A DNA stretch of 64,000 bases, from positions 186,001 to 250,000 of the forward strand of contig NZ_JAADJU010000004.1 in the NCBI RefSeq assembly GCF_012933545.1, written 5' to 3'. Position numbers and translations under genes: made by a program. Positions 44,987 to 54,772 of the stretch are shown one piece after another. Numbering within the stretch: the first letter of the stretch is position 1; the number at the start of each line of letters is the position of its first letter. This DNA is from Rouxiella aceris (GTDB taxonomy: Bacteria; Pseudomonadota; Gammaproteobacteria; Enterobacterales; Enterobacteriaceae). The notes below the pieces were generated by a model that saw only the letters and a program-made list of their open reading frames with translations, was not told the origin of the DNA and searched no databases.

Positions 44987-47137
44987 GTGTTCTCTATAGC
45001 TCCCGGTTTAAGACGTTATGCCTATAACAGCAATTTGCTGTTTGGCATTCGTATTTTTATCGCTTTTACGGGTACCGTTATTGCCCCCTGGTTGATGTCG
45101 CAACCAAAATTGACTATCCCGCTGACGTTGGGGGTGGTAGCCGCCGGTTTGACTGATTTGGACGATCGGCTGACCGGTCGTTTACGCAATCTGCTGATTA
45201 CACTGATCTGTTTTTTGATCGCTTCGGTGTCCGTGGTGCTGCTGTTCCCGTATCCCTGGTTGTTTGCCATTGGGCTGACGCTCTCTACCTGGGGATTTAT
45301 TCTGCTTGGCGCACTAGGCCAACGCTATGCCACCATTGCCTTTGGTGCCTTGCTGATTGCCGTTTATACCATGCTGGGCAGTACTACCGTTTTTCAGGTC
45401 TGGTACGAACAACCGCTGCTGCTGCTCACCGGAGCGATCTGGTACTACGTGCTGACCATGGCCGGGCATATTATTTTTCCTATCCGTCCCCTGCAGGACC
45501 ATATTGCTCGCTGCTATCAACGTCTTGCCGTTTATCTGAATGCCAAAGCCAATCTGTTTGATCCCGACCAGGAAGACAATAACAACAAGCAGTTGGTCGA
45601 AACCTCAATGACCAACGGCCAGTTGGTGACTACCCTCAACGAAACCAAAAATGCCCTGCAAAGCCGGCTTAAGGGCGACCGCGGGCAAAGAGGCACTCGC
45701 CGTACCCTGCAATATTATTTTGTTGCCCAGGATATCCATGAGCGCGCCAGCTCTTCCCATATGCAGTATCAAAAACTGTGCGCACAATTTAATCACACCG
45801 ATATCCTGTTTCGTTTGCAACGACTGATGAGCATGCAGTCCAACGCCTGCCAGCAGTTGTCGCAATGTATTTTGTATCGGCAAAAATATCAGCACAACCC
45901 GCTGTTTGACCGCGCTTTTTTACGGCTCGATGAGGCACTGGAACGGCATAGCTCACAGGTCGATGATGGCAGCATGCTTAAGGCATTACGCAATTTATTG
46001 AAAAATCTTCGTGCCATTGATGCCCAGCTTGCCAATATCGAATCTGAACAGTCGCTTTTTGCCAATCAGCAGCCAAGCCAAAAAACCTTTGCTGATGATA
46101 AAATTAACGGTTTTCAGGATATGTGGCTGCGTATTTCCCGCCACCTGACGCCAAAATCGGCGCTGTTTCGCCACGCCGTACGTATGTCACTGGTCCTTTG
46201 TTTTGGCTATCTGCTGATCCAGTTAAGTGGCGTAAGCCATGGTTACTGGATCCTGCTGACCACGCTGTTTGTTTGTCAGCCCAACTACAGCGCCACCCGT
46301 CGACGTCTGGCATTGCGAATTATTGGCACCCTGGCCGGTATTGCGCTGGGTATGCCCATTTTGTACTTTATTCCCTCTCTTGAGGGGCAAATGGTGTTGA
46401 TTGTCATTTGCGGCACGCTGTTCTTTATGCTGCGCAGTGTGCAGTACGCCCAGGCCACCATATTTATTACGCTGCTGGCGCTGTTGCTGTTTAACCTGAT
46501 GGGAGAAGGTTTTGAAGTCGCCATCCCGCGGGTGATCGACACTCTGGTGGGTTGCGTTATTGCCTGGTTTGCCGTCAGTTTTATCTGGCCTGACTGGCGT
46601 TTTCGTCAATTACCCACCGTGGTCAGCAAAACTTTTTATGCCAACTGCCGTTATCTCGACGCAATTTTGGTGCAGTATCACCAGGGCAGAGACAACGGTC
46701 TGGAGTATCGTTTGGCCAGGCGTGATGCACACAACTGCGATGCCGAACTGGCTTCGGTGGTTTCAAATATGACCTCCGAAAAAGACAATGACAGCGAAAC
46801 GCTGGAAGCGGCATTTCGCTTGCTGTGCCTGAATCACACTATGCTCAGCTATATTTCAGCCCTCGGTGCCCATCGGGACAAGCTCGAGGACAGTGAAACC
46901 CTGAGTATGCTGGATGATGCCGTGTGTTATGTGGATGGCGCCTTGCATCACGAACCGGCAGATGCAGAACGTATTGAGCTGTTGCTTAGACAACTCGCCG
47001 ATCGTGTTCATGCCAAAACCACCGAATCCGACAGTAAAGAGCAGTTGGTCTTGCAGCAAATAGGGCTATTAATGGAGCATTTGCCAGAGTTGACCAGCCT
47101 GAACAGTAAAATTATTCCGGCGCCGCAACCGGCATAA
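44987..47137 (+). CDS. yccS: YccS, FUSC-family putative efflux transporter
   Basis: Inner-membrane protein of 716 residues (E. coli 717) with two sets of membrane segments separated by a large cytoplasmic part. PLTLGVVAAGLTDLDDRLTG, LLGALGQRYATIAFGALLIA, VRMSLVLCFGYLLIQLSG and VCQPNYSATRRRLALRIIGT identify the family. A GTG at 44987 with GGAG six bases upstream is preferred to a TTG at 44972. The substrate is unknown. Confidence 0.95.
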   Translation: MFSIAPGLRRYAYNSNLLFGIRIFIAFTGTVIAPWLMSQPKLTIPLTLGVVAAGLTDLDDRLTGRLRNLLITLICFLIASVSVVLLFPYPWLFAIGLTLSTWGFILLGALGQRYATIAFGALLIAVYTMLGSTTVFQVWYEQPLLLLTGAIWYYVLTMAGHIIFPIRPLQDHIARCYQRLAVYLNAKANLFDPDQEDNNNKQLVETSMTNGQLVTTLNETKNALQSRLKGDRGQRGTRRTLQYYFVAQDIHERASSSHMQYQKLCAQFNHTDILFRLQRLMSMQSNACQQLSQCILYRQKYQHNPLFDRAFLRLDEALERHSSQVDDGSMLKALRNLLKNLRAIDAQLANIESEQSLFANQQPSQKTFADDKINGFQDMWLRISRHLTPKSALFRHAVRMSLVLCFGYLLIQLSGVSHGYWILLTTLFVCQPNYSATRRRLALRIIGTLAGIALGMPILYFIPSLEGQMVLIVICGTLFFMLRSVQYAQATIFITLLALLLFNLMGEGFEVAIPRVIDTLVGCVIAWFAVSFIWPDWRFRQLPTVVSKTFYANCRYLDAILVQYHQGRDNGLEYRLARRDAHNCDAELASVVSNMTSEKDNDSETLEAAFRLLCLNHTMLSYISALGAHRDKLEDSETLSMLDDAVCYVDGALHHEPADAERIELLLRQLADRVHAKTTESDSKEQLVLQQIGLLMEHLPELTSLNSKIIPAPQPA

Positions 47138-47175
47138 TCACTACCGGCCAGCAGTCTCCCGCTGCTGGTCACGCT

Positions 47176-47802
47176 TTACTCTTTGGCTGCCCACCCTTCC
47201 TGCTTAAAACTATTGAACCAATGCTCAAGGTTATGCCGTGAGCTATCAGGCAGCGCCGCCTTGTGATAACCCAGAATTGCCCCCTCGAGCGCAAACAAGA
47301 TATTCAAGCCAATATCTCGTTTAAGCATATAGAGTTTTACATAGGCGCTGATCGCCCCCTGCAGACGCAATTCAGTGGAATTTTTGATCCCCACCTGCCA
47401 GAGCAGACGTTCCATAGATAAATTGATATTGGGCAGATCTTTTAATCTTATTGGCTCAGCGGACAGCTTCTTTTTCTCACTCTCCATGCCGACAATCGAC
47501 TCTTTGGCCAGCGCAATCAGTTGTCCCGGCTGCTGCCAGAGAGCGTCGCCAACCTGAAAATAGCGTAGTAAAATTTCGATCCCTCGTTTATGGTAGATAA
47601 ATTGCTGCATATTGAGCGTTTTCATCTTTTCTTCGTTTTCTCGGGTGGCTCTCAGGTAAAGTTCCCCCTCGGCAACGAGAGCAAACATGACTTTACCCGC
47701 AGACAGGCTGTAACCACCGAATTGCGGTCGGGAATGAATGATCCCCAGGGGGGAGAATAAGCTTATTGCCTGATCAATCCTTCTTTTAGTTACATTTAAC
47801 AT
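47176..47802 (-). CDS. sxy: TfoX/Sxy-family competence regulator
   Basis: The protein has 208 residues: a TfoX N-terminal domain (SRPQFGGYSLSAGKVMFALV) and a TfoX C-terminal HhH-like domain (LKDLPNINLSMERLLWQVGI; LFALEGAILGYHKAALP). With CRP it activates CRP-S promoters of DNA-uptake genes in gamma-proteobacteria. It is convergent with yccS and divergent from sulA, the E. coli order. Confidence 0.93.
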   Translation of the reverse strand: MLNVTKRRIDQAISLFSPLGIIHSRPQFGGYSLSAGKVMFALVAEGELYLRATRENEEKMKTLNMQQFIYHKRGIEILLRYFQVGDALWQQPGQLIALAKESIVGMESEKKKLSAEPIRLKDLPNINLSMERLLWQVGIKNSTELRLQGAISAYVKLYMLKRDIGLNILFALEGAILGYHKAALPDSSRHNLEHWFNSFKQEGWAAKE

Positions 47803-47981
47803 ATTGATTTCCTTATCGCATTGGCAAAAAAAAATAAATTACAATATTACCTGAACCGCTAATATTCAAAATACTCAAACGCCAATTGGCAGCCAAATCT
47901 AAAGTTCATTTACCGAGGATTTACTTCAAGAAATGCGAGATATCTTGGAAAATTTAGGTTGATCTCTCACCACAGTAGGAT

Positions 47982-48001
47982 TACTGTATATTCATACAGT
48001 A
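47982..48001 (+). promoter_or_regulatory. LexA (SOS) box upstream of sulA
   Basis: TACTGTATATTCATACAGTA fits the LexA consensus CTGT-N8-ACAG exactly with flanking symmetry. It ends 20 bp before the sulA ATG, so sulA should be induced by DNA damage. Confidence 0.93.
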
Positions 48002-48021
48002 ACTCACTGGCGGAACACACT

Positions 48022-48528
48022 ATGCGAACTCAACGTCATCATCACACTCCTTTAAGTCAGCCTACTTTGCCGGTTAGCCGTACTCCGATGCGATATGATT
48101 CTGCCACTCATAGTGGTCTTCTCAGTGAGTTCGTCTATAGTGAAAACCAGCCGGCATTAACTCAGTTGCTTTTGCCGCTGTTACATCATCTTGGCACACA
48201 GTCCCGCTGGTTACTGTGGCTAACGCCAACCCAGAAACTCAGTCGTCGCTGGCTGTCACAATCGGGATTACCGGTCGACAAGATTGTTCAGGTCAACCAG
48301 TTGCAGGGTATTGCCTCAGTCGATGCCATGGAACGTGCTTTATTGACCGGAAATTACAGCGTTGTGCTGGGTTGGTTACCCGAATTAAGTGATTCAGATC
48401 ACAAAAGATTACGGGTAGCGGCAGAAATTGGCGGCTCCTATGGCTTCATTATGAAGCCTCTAAACCCCTCTTTTTCCATCGACGGACACTGCGCTGAGGT
48501 AAAAATTCACTCCAGTTTGTATCATTAA
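48022..48528 (+). CDS. sulA: SOS cell-division inhibitor SulA
   Basis: SulA binds FtsZ and blocks division during the SOS response until Lon degrades it. The protein has 168 residues (E. coli 169). Conserved segments are [57 protein letters not shown] and the extreme C-terminus VKIHSSLYH, the Lon recognition end. The ATG at 48022 is right: an earlier ATG at 47959 lies upstream of the LexA box, outside the expected transcript. Confidence 0.96.
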   Translation: MRTQRHHHTPLSQPTLPVSRTPMRYDSATHSGLLSEFVYSENQPALTQLLLPLLHHLGTQSRWLLWLTPTQKLSRRWLSQSGLPVDKIVQVNQLQGIASVDAMERALLTGNYSVVLGWLPELSDSDHKRLRVAAEIGGSYGFIMKPLNPSFSIDGHCAEVKIHSSLYH

Positions 48529-48885
48529 TTCAATTTAGGAGTAATCCTACAAAAATGGGTGAGTTTTTAGTGATTTGTGCTAATAATGCGCTTTTACCCA
48601 GTAAATTCGGGCCTATTTGCGTTTTAAAACCACATAGTTTCGTCAACATTTTGTCTATGATGTTAAGAAATGTGTACATTTTCCCCCTTTTTTCCCTGAC
48701 GTTGTCACTTCAAGCTTGTAAGTTTCTCACCACGTTGTAGACTTTACATCGCCAAGGTTGCTCTTATAATGCCAACGCAAAGTGGCAAGTACCTAAGTGA
48801 AGCAATAACTTGGACGAAGGAATTTAACCAAGGGTAAACAGCTTAATCGCTCAATTGCCTATTTGGATGATAACGAGGCGCAAAA
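48529..48885 (+). promoter_or_regulatory. ompA promoter and long untranslated leader
   Basis: About 357 bp between sulA and ompA without a gene. The end of the leader, GATGATAACGAGGCGCAAAA just before the ATG, is the same as in E. coli, where it is the ribosome site masked by the small RNA MicA. The upper part contains AT-rich promoter-like sequence; I cannot fix the start of transcription. Confidence 0.6.
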
Positions 48886-49968
48886 ATGAAAAAGACAGCT
48901 ATCGCATTAGCAATGGCACTGGCTGGTTTCGCTACCGTAGCGCAAGCCGCCCCGAAAGATAACACCTGGTACACCGGTGGTAAATTAGGCTGGTCCCAGT
49001 ATCACGACACTGGTTTTGCTAATGCTTACCAAGACATTGGCAACGGCCCAACTCATGACAGCCAGCTGGGTGCAGGTGCTTTCTTGGGTTACCAAGCGAA
49101 CCCTTACCTGGGCTTCGAATTGGGATATGACTGGCTTGGCCGTATGCCTTACAAAGGCAGCGTAAACAATGGCGCATTCAAAGCACAAGGCGTTCAGCTG
49201 GCAGCTAAACTGAGCTACCCACTGACCGAAGATCTGGACGTTTATACTCGTCTGGGTGGTATGGTTTGGCGTGCAGACTCTAAAGGCTACTACGGCGCTA
49301 CTGGCCAACGTGTAAGCGACAACGACACCGGTGTTTCTCCACTGGCTGCTGTTGGTGTTGAATACGCAGTGACCAAAAACTGGGCAACCCGTTTGGATTA
49401 CCAGTGGGTTAACAATATCGGTGATGCTGCTACCGTTGGCGCACGTCCTGATAACGCTATGCTGTCTGTGGGTGTTTCTTACCGTTTCGGTCAGGAAGAT
49501 GCTGCACCAGTTGTTGCTCCGGCACCAACTCCAGCACCAGCTCCAGTTGTTCAGACTCATAAATTTACTCTGAAATCAGACGTTCTGTTTACCTTCGGTA
49601 AATCAACTCTGAAACCAGAAGGCCGTCAGGCACTGGATCAGCTGTATACCCAACTGAGCTCAATGGATCCTAAAGATGGTTCCGCTGTTGTTCTGGGTTA
49701 CACCGATGCTGTAGGTTCTGAACAGTCTAACCAGAAACTGTCTGTGCAACGTGCTCAGACTGTAGTGGATTACCTGGTATCTAAGGGTATCCCTGCCAAC
49801 AAGATCTCTGCACGTGGTATGGGTGAATCTAACCCAGTTACTGGCAACACTTGTGGCTACAAAACCGGCCGTGCTAATGCTAAACAGATCGCATGTCTGG
49901 CACCAGATCGTCGCGTAGAAATCGAAGTTAAAGGTATCAAAGACGTTGTTACTCAGCCACAGGCTTAA
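48886..49968 (+). CDS. ompA: Outer-membrane protein A
   Basis: Outer-membrane protein of 360 residues. A 21-residue signal peptide (ending ATVAQA) is followed by the eight-stranded beta-barrel (to about residue 200), a Pro/Ala linker ([12 protein letters not shown]) and the periplasmic OmpA-type peptidoglycan-binding domain ([38 protein letters not shown]; ending RRVEIEVKG). Codon use is that of a very highly expressed gene. A strong terminator follows. Confidence 0.98.
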   Translation: MKKTAIALAMALAGFATVAQAAPKDNTWYTGGKLGWSQYHDTGFANAYQDIGNGPTHDSQLGAGAFLGYQANPYLGFELGYDWLGRMPYKGSVNNGAFKAQGVQLAAKLSYPLTEDLDVYTRLGGMVWRADSKGYYGATGQRVSDNDTGVSPLAAVGVEYAVTKNWATRLDYQWVNNIGDAATVGARPDNAMLSVGVSYRFGQEDAAPVVAPAPTPAPAPVVQTHKFTLKSDVLFTFGKSTLKPEGRQALDQLYTQLSSMDPKDGSAVVLGYTDAVGSEQSNQKLSVQRAQTVVDYLVSKGIPANKISARGMGESNPVTGNTCGYKTGRANAKQIACLAPDRRVEIEVKGIKDVVTQPQA

Positions 49969-50004
49969 GTAATACCGCTATCTTTTGATAGACCTCACTT
50001 CAAA

Positions 50005-50029
50005 AACCCCGCATTGCGGGGTTTTTTTT
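50005..50029 (+). terminator. Terminator of ompA
   Basis: Perfect stem AACCCCGC / GCGGGGTT with loop ATT and eight T, 36 bp after the stop. Confidence 0.95.
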
Positions 50030-50083
50030 ATGGGGAAAACCTGGGAAAAAACAGGACTGTCTCAAGAGATCGTCGTCAGGCGC

Positions 50084-50548
50084 TTAAGGCTGCGCGTCTT
50101 TGTTGTCGAGGATCTGCAACAGATCCTGTTTGAGCGTGGACATTTGGCTGGCGTATTTCTCTTTACGCTCGGCATCTTCCAACAGTTGAATAATGGTATC
50201 GGATAACGTGGCGCCACGTCGCTGTGCCAGGGAGGCCAAACGCTGCCAGACCAGAAATTCCAGATCGATGGACTTTTTACGGGTGTGCTGATGTTCTGCG
50301 TTGAAATGACGTTTGCGACGCGCACGAATAGTCTGCTTCAGACGGTTGTCTAAAGCACTGTTCATATTATTATCAATCCATTCAAGCACTTTGACTGGCT
50401 CATTTTCTAGCTTGAAAAGCTCTTCTACGGCATCTTGCGCCGCACTATTTTCAAGATGGCGCGTGATCCTTTCACCTTCATGGTGTTTTTTTACCAGATA
50501 ATTCCATTTCCAGCCGCTCTCAAGGTTTTCCAGTTGCTGATATTTCAT
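50084..50548 (-). CDS. matP: Macrodomain Ter protein MatP
   Basis: The protein has 154 residues and binds matS sites to organise the Ter macrodomain and delay segregation of the terminus. N-terminal four-helix part [20 protein letters not shown]; the ribbon-helix-helix [20 protein letters not shown]; and the C-terminal coiled-coil [20 protein letters not shown]. The ATG at 50548 matches E. coli; the frame open to 50569 adds seven residues. Confidence 0.95.
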   Translation of the reverse strand: MKYQQLENLESGWKWNYLVKKHHEGERITRHLENSAAQDAVEELFKLENEPVKVLEWIDNNMNSALDNRLKQTIRARRKRHFNAEHQHTRKKSIDLEFLVWQRLASLAQRRGATLSDTIIQLLEDAERKEKYASQMSTLKQDLLQILDNKDAQP

Positions 50549-50769
50549 CGCAAGCTCTTCTGTGACCACGTAACGTTGATAAGCATAGCAGCTTTATGTC
50601 ACTTTTTACCCTAAATATGTCAGGGTATCCAGGGGATCCAATTGCTTATTTTTTACCCATAAACACCATAATGTCACATCTGCGTGCGTGAAGGCTAACT
50701 CTGGTGGTATGCAGCCGGACTTATTCTTGTATAATCGCCCTTTCCCTTTTGAAGACTACAGCTAACACA

Positions 50770-52533
50770 TTGACCAATAATCGACTTGATTGGCAGCTCT
50801 TACTGCCCGATTCCACGCCTTACCAGACAATTTTTGCCACAGCGGATCAGTTGGCAGCGGTCGATTTTTCCGTCATCCAACCGCGTCTCGAAAACGGACT
50901 CTCCCTGTTTTGCCACCCCAATTCGCGCATGCGTTTTATGACGGTCAAAGCCCTGGAAAGCCGTGAGTACCTCGCTCGTCTGGCTGATGCGGTTACCGAG
51001 TTATTGCCTGAAGCCGATGAACTGATTGGCAGTCATTACCAGATTGAGGGTAGCAAGATCACCCTGCATCCGGCCGAAGATCCTCAAGGCCCCTTCGCTG
51101 CCAGCGCAAGGTGTGTATACCAGGAATGGATTGAGCCAGAGCAGCTATTTGGTTGCGTCAGGATCTTTAAAGACCAGATTGAACTGCAACCCGGTTTAAT
51201 CCATCAGGTGAATGGCGGCGTACTGATCCTGTCCATGCGCTCATTACTGGCACAACCTTTACTCTGGCTGCGCCTGAAACAGATGGTGACGCAAGAAAGC
51301 TATCACTGGGTTTCTCCCGATGAAACGCGTTCTTTGCCAGTCAGCATTCCGGCGATGCCGCTGGATATCAAACTGCTGCTGGTGGGCGATCGGGTGTCGT
51401 TGGGCGAACTCAACGATATGGAGCCAGAGTTGCTTGAATCGGCATTTTACGGCGAATTTGAAGCTGACCTGCCGCTGTCTGAACCCGATGATATGGAAAA
51501 ATGGTGCGCCTACGTCAATACCCTGGCGGACGAGCTGGAGATCCCTCGGCTGGCAGCAGACGCCTGGCCTGAACTGTTTAAGGCTGCCGTGCGTTTTAGC
51601 ACCGATCAAGGCTGTTTACCCCTTTGCCCGGCCTGGTTATCGGCACAACTGAGTGAGGCTGAGCTGTATAATGATCAACCTCAGTTGACGGCAAAGGCTT
51701 TCGATGCTGCAATATCGACGCGCGCCTGGCGAGAAAGCTACCTGCAAGAACGTATGCAGGATGAAATCGAACTCGGTCAAATCTTTATTGAGACCGAGGG
51801 TGAAGTGGTGGGCCAGATTAATGGCTTGTCTGTGCTGGAATATCCGGGACACCCTCGCGCTTTTGGCGAACCTTCCAGAATCAGCTGTGTGGTTCATGCC
51901 GGTGACGGTGAATTCACCGACGTTGAACGCAAGGCGGAATTAGGGGGCAATCTTCATGCCAAAGGCATGATGATTATGCAGGCCTTCCTGATTGCCGAAC
52001 TGGAGCTCGATCAACCGCTGCCCTTCTCCGCCTCGATTGTTTTCGAACAATCCTATGGTGAAGTCGATGGCGATAGCGCCTCGTTGGCAGAACTCTGTGC
52101 GCTGATCAGTGCGCTGGCAATGCAGCCGATCAATCAGCAAATTGCGGTAACAGGCTCGGTCGATCAGTTCGGCAATGTGCAACCCATTGGCGGTGCCAAC
52201 GAAAAAATCGAAGGTTTTTTCGAGGTCTGTCAACGTCGCGGTCTGACCGGGAAACAAGGGGTCATTCTGCCGACTGCCAACGTGCGCAATCTCTGCCTGC
52301 ATCCGCAGGTGCTTGAGGCGGTGCGCGAAGGTCAGTTCCATCTGTGGGCGGTGGAGAATGCAGCCGAAGCGCTGCCAATTCTGACTGGCTTACTCTTTAC
52401 TCCAACAGAAGAAAACGAGGAAGGTCCTAATTTGCTGGGCCTGATCCAGGAGAGGATTGCTGTGGCCCTGGTGCCAGAACGTCCTCGTTATCCCTGGCCT
52501 CTGCGCTGGTTAAACTGGTTTTACCGCAACTGA
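50770..52533 (+). CDS. lonH: Lon-like protease LonH (YcbZ)
   Basis: Lon-family protein of 587 residues (E. coli 586) with a divergent, ATPase-like N-terminal part without a normal Walker A and a C-terminal Lon peptidase domain. The Ser-Lys dyad is visible: Ser in DGDSASLAELCAL (about residue 436) and Lys in GGANEKIEGFFE (about residue 479). A TTG at 50770 is chosen: it begins TNNRLDWQLLLPD as in E. coli. It lies between divergent matP and fabA. Confidence 0.93.
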   Translation: MTNNRLDWQLLLPDSTPYQTIFATADQLAAVDFSVIQPRLENGLSLFCHPNSRMRFMTVKALESREYLARLADAVTELLPEADELIGSHYQIEGSKITLHPAEDPQGPFAASARCVYQEWIEPEQLFGCVRIFKDQIELQPGLIHQVNGGVLILSMRSLLAQPLLWLRLKQMVTQESYHWVSPDETRSLPVSIPAMPLDIKLLLVGDRVSLGELNDMEPELLESAFYGEFEADLPLSEPDDMEKWCAYVNTLADELEIPRLAADAWPELFKAAVRFSTDQGCLPLCPAWLSAQLSEAELYNDQPQLTAKAFDAAISTRAWRESYLQERMQDEIELGQIFIETEGEVVGQINGLSVLEYPGHPRAFGEPSRISCVVHAGDGEFTDVERKAELGGNLHAKGMMIMQAFLIAELELDQPLPFSASIVFEQSYGEVDGDSASLAELCALISALAMQPINQQIAVTGSVDQFGNVQPIGGANEKIEGFFEVCQRRGLTGKQGVILPTANVRNLCLHPQVLEAVREGQFHLWAVENAAEALPILTGLLFTPTEENEEGPNLLGLIQERIAVALVPERPRYPWPLRWLNWFYRN

Positions 52534-52601
52534 TCGGACTTGTTCCCAGTCCGACTGTTAGCTAACCTGCGTCCTTCATTAAAATAAGGCTTACATAGAA
52601 C

Positions 52602-53120
52602 ATGGTAGATAAACGCGCATCCTATACGAAAGAAGATCTCGAAGCCTCTGGCCGTAGCGAACTTTTCGGAGCAGGTGGACCACCATTGCCGTCGGGCAAT
52701 ATGTTGATGATGGATCGCATCGTCAAAATGACCGAAGACGGCGGTAGCCATAACAAAGGCTACGTTGAAGCCGAATTAGATATCAACCCGGATTTGTGGT
52801 TCTTCGGTTGTCACTTCATCGGCGACCCGGTGATGCCTGGCTGCCTGGGACTGGATGCCATGTGGCAACTGGTTGGCTTCTATCTCGGTTGGCTCGGTGG
52901 CGAAGGCAAAGGCCGCGCCTTGGGCGTCGGTGAAGTCAAATTCACCGGTCAGGTGCTGCCAACGGCTAAACTGGTGACCTACCGTTTGAACTTTAAACGC
53001 GTCATCAACCGCAAGCTGATTATGGGCGTGGCGGATGGTGAAGTCCTGGTTGATGGTGTGGTGATCTATACCGCCAGCGATCTGAAAGTCGGCCTGTTTA
53101 AAGACGCAGCGGCTTTCTAA
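52602..53120 (+). CDS. fabA: 3-hydroxydecanoyl-ACP dehydratase/isomerase
   Basis: The enzyme has 172 residues and introduces the cis double bond in unsaturated fatty acid synthesis. The active-site His71 is in [15 protein letters not shown] and Asp85 in [17 protein letters not shown]. The start [20 protein letters not shown] and full length match E. coli FabA. In E. coli it is activated by FadR and repressed by FabR; operators are not confirmed by eye. Confidence 0.98.
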   Translation: MVDKRASYTKEDLEASGRSELFGAGGPPLPSGNMLMMDRIVKMTEDGGSHNKGYVEAELDINPDLWFFGCHFIGDPVMPGCLGLDAMWQLVGFYLGWLGGEGKGRALGVGEVKFTGQVLPTAKLVTYRLNFKRVINRKLIMGVADGEVLVDGVVIYTASDLKVGLFKDAAAF

Positions 53121-53133
53121 AAGCGTCCCTGCA

Positions 53134-53718
53134 TCGCAATCCCCGGTCACTTACTCAGGTAAGTGACCGGGGTGAGTGAAAACAGCCAACACTGCTGTAG
53201 CTTGAAAGGTGCGCTTGTTTTACCCAATAGCTTTCGAGTTACAGCAAGGCGGCAATTGAGCGAATCCCCGGGAGCTTACTCAAGTAAGTGACCGGGGTGA
53301 GTGAAAGCAGCCAACACTGCTGTAGCTTGAAAGGTGCGCTTGTTTTACCCAATAGCTTTCGAGTTACAGCAAGGCGGCAATTGAGCGAATCCCCGGGAGC
53401 TTACTCAGGTAAATGACCGGGGTGAGTGAAAGCAGCCAACACTGCTGTAGCTTGAAAGGTGTGCTTATTTTACCCAATAGCTTTCGAGTTACAGCAAGGC
53501 GGCAATTGAGCGAATCCCCGGGAGCTTACTCAAGTAAGTGACTGGGGTGAGTGAAAGCAGCCAACACTGCTGTAGCTTGAAAGGTGCGCTTATTTTACCC
53601 AATAGCTTTCGAGTTACAGCAAGGCGGCAATTGAGCGAATCCCCGGGAGCTTACTCAAGTAAGTGACTGGGGTGAGTGAAAGCAGCCAACACCGCTGTAG
53701 CTTGAAAGATGAAGGGTA
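53134..53718. repeat. Tandem array of five ERIC elements
   Basis: A 125-bp unit is repeated at exactly 125-bp steps. The GGGGTGAGTGAAA segment occurs at 53169, 53294, 53419, 53544 and 53669. Each unit contains AAGTAAGTGACTGGGGTGAG, the core of the enterobacterial repetitive intergenic consensus, inside the dyad CCCCGG...CCGGGG, with outer arms TTACCCAATAGCTTTCGAG and CTTGAAAGATGAAGGGTAA. The first unit lacks its left end. Only the last has a complete right end. Units differ at a few bases. No frame or spacer structure is present. It separates fabA from rmf. Confidence 0.92.
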
Positions 53719-53745
53719 AAAAAAACCTCCGCGCTTGCGGAGGTT
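53717..53745 (-). terminator. Terminator of rmf
   Basis: Stem AACCTCCGC / GCGGAGGTT with loop GCTT and, on the minus strand, a U-run (53717-53723). It lies 25 bp after the rmf stop and abuts the last ERIC unit. Confidence 0.9.
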
Positions 53746-53769
53746 ATCCCTTTTGCAACAGGGGGCCGC

Positions 53770-53937
53770 TTAAGCGGTAACTGCCCTGTCCTCCATGGCC
53801 TTTCGCCAACCTCCAAGCCAGTGTGAACGCGCGTCTAGCGATTGATAAGGACAAATTTCTTTCGAACGTCCTCCAATACCGGCTTGGTATCCACGTGATA
53901 GTGCCCGTTCCAGGCGATCGCGTTTTTGTCTCTTCAT
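53770..53937 (-). CDS. rmf: Ribosome modulation factor
   Basis: The reverse strand encodes 55 residues starting MKRQKRDRLERALSRGYQAG and ending WRKAMEDRAVTA, the length and near-sequence of E. coli Rmf. It binds 30S/70S particles in stationary phase and drives formation of inactive 100S dimers. GAGG lies upstream of the ATG at 53937. It is short and lies inside a longer frame of another phase, so it is easy to miss. Position between fabA and pqiC is the E. coli one. Confidence 0.96.
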   Translation of the reverse strand: MKRQKRDRLERALSRGYQAGIGGRSKEICPYQSLDARSHWLGGWRKAMEDRAVTA

Positions 53938-54134
53938 GCCTCGTGTCCCTCATTATTCAGGTCAAGTGGAAAGAAAACAGTGGCTCGCAATCTGCGTCCA
54001 CATCTAACAAATAGCCGCGATTTTCCTGCAGGTCAATGCGCAAATTTCACGCCAATGTCATAAAGTTGCGCTATCTTAATTGATTGCGCGCAAGCTAATC
54101 GTGCGGACAAAATCTCATCCAACTGATCGCCAAT

Positions 54135-54176
54135 AAAAAATCCCGACCGCTGCCGCTGCAGAAATCGGGATTTTTT
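54135..54176. terminator. Bidirectional hairpin upstream of rmf and after pqiC
   Basis: Stem AAAAAATCCCGA / TCGGGATTTTTT with an 18-base loop. On the minus strand it ends the pqiABC transcript 20 bp after the pqiC stop. Confidence 0.85.
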
Positions 54177-54196
54177 ATCGTTGTGATAAAAATAAT

Positions 54197-54772
54197 TTAT
54201 CTTATTTCTGACGCTATACTGCTCGCCTCTTGCTCCCAGCCTTTGGCCAAGGTGCGGACCAGGGCATCATATCCATCCTGATCCTGCTTTAGCTCAATAT
54301 TAAAGCGATGTTGACGCAGTTGCCCATTCTGGCTGAGCGTCCATGTGCCGCTCACCACTGCCCTGCCATCATAACGACCATGGAAACCCGTCACATTGAC
54401 CGTTAACTGCTGCTGATTGGCGTCAGGGCCTTGCTGCTCGGAGACAACCCAGCCAGGCAAACGGCTGCCCAGATAGCTTTGCAGAGATTGCCTTAGCTGC
54501 TGATCGAGGGGGCTGGCCCACAAATTATTGGCCGCCATCACGTACTGCACATCATTGGTCTGATAAACCAGCCCAGCACTACCGAGAAAATCAGCCACTG
54601 TAACCTGTGAAATCCACAGCCGCGGCGTCGCGTTGACAGATGCTCGCGACGCGCTGACGCTCAACGAAGGCTGTGAACTGCTGATAACCGGCAGTTGATA
54701 GTAGGTTTTTTTACCCTCACTGCTACAGGCAGCGAGGCATAACGCTAAGACGACAGGTATCCATTTCATCAT
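54197..54772 (-). CDS. pqiC: Outer-membrane lipoprotein PqiC
   Basis: Lipoprotein of 191 residues with lipobox CLAAC (Cys16) and an ABC-transporter auxiliary domain: SSEGKKTYYQLPV, LVYQTNDVQYVMAANNLWAS and FHGRYDGRAVVSGTWTL match E. coli PqiC. It anchors the PqiB tunnel at the outer membrane. Its start touches the pqiB stop (one-base overlap). Confidence 0.94.
   Translation of the reverse strand: MMKWIPVVLALCLAACSSEGKKTYYQLPVISSSQPSLSVSASRASVNATPRLWISQVTVADFLGSAGLVYQTNDVQYVMAANNLWASPLDQQLRQSLQSYLGSRLPGWVVSEQQGPDANQQQLTVNVTGFHGRYDGRAVVSGTWTLSQNGQLRQHRFNIELKQDQDGYDALVRTLAKGWEQEASSIASEIR

Noticed and set aside
47959-48021. Longer sulA start (21 extra residues)
   Set aside because: The added part contains the LexA box, so it lies outside the expected mRNA, and the residues do not match SulA.
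53134-53718. Regular repeats that could suggest a CRISPR array
   Set aside because: The period is 125 bp with the whole unit conserved. There are no unique spacers, and the unit matches ERIC elements. No cas gene is near.
53744-53953. 69-residue frame on the minus strand
   Set aside because: Out-of-phase shadow of rmf; the product resembles nothing, while the rmf frame matches over its whole length.
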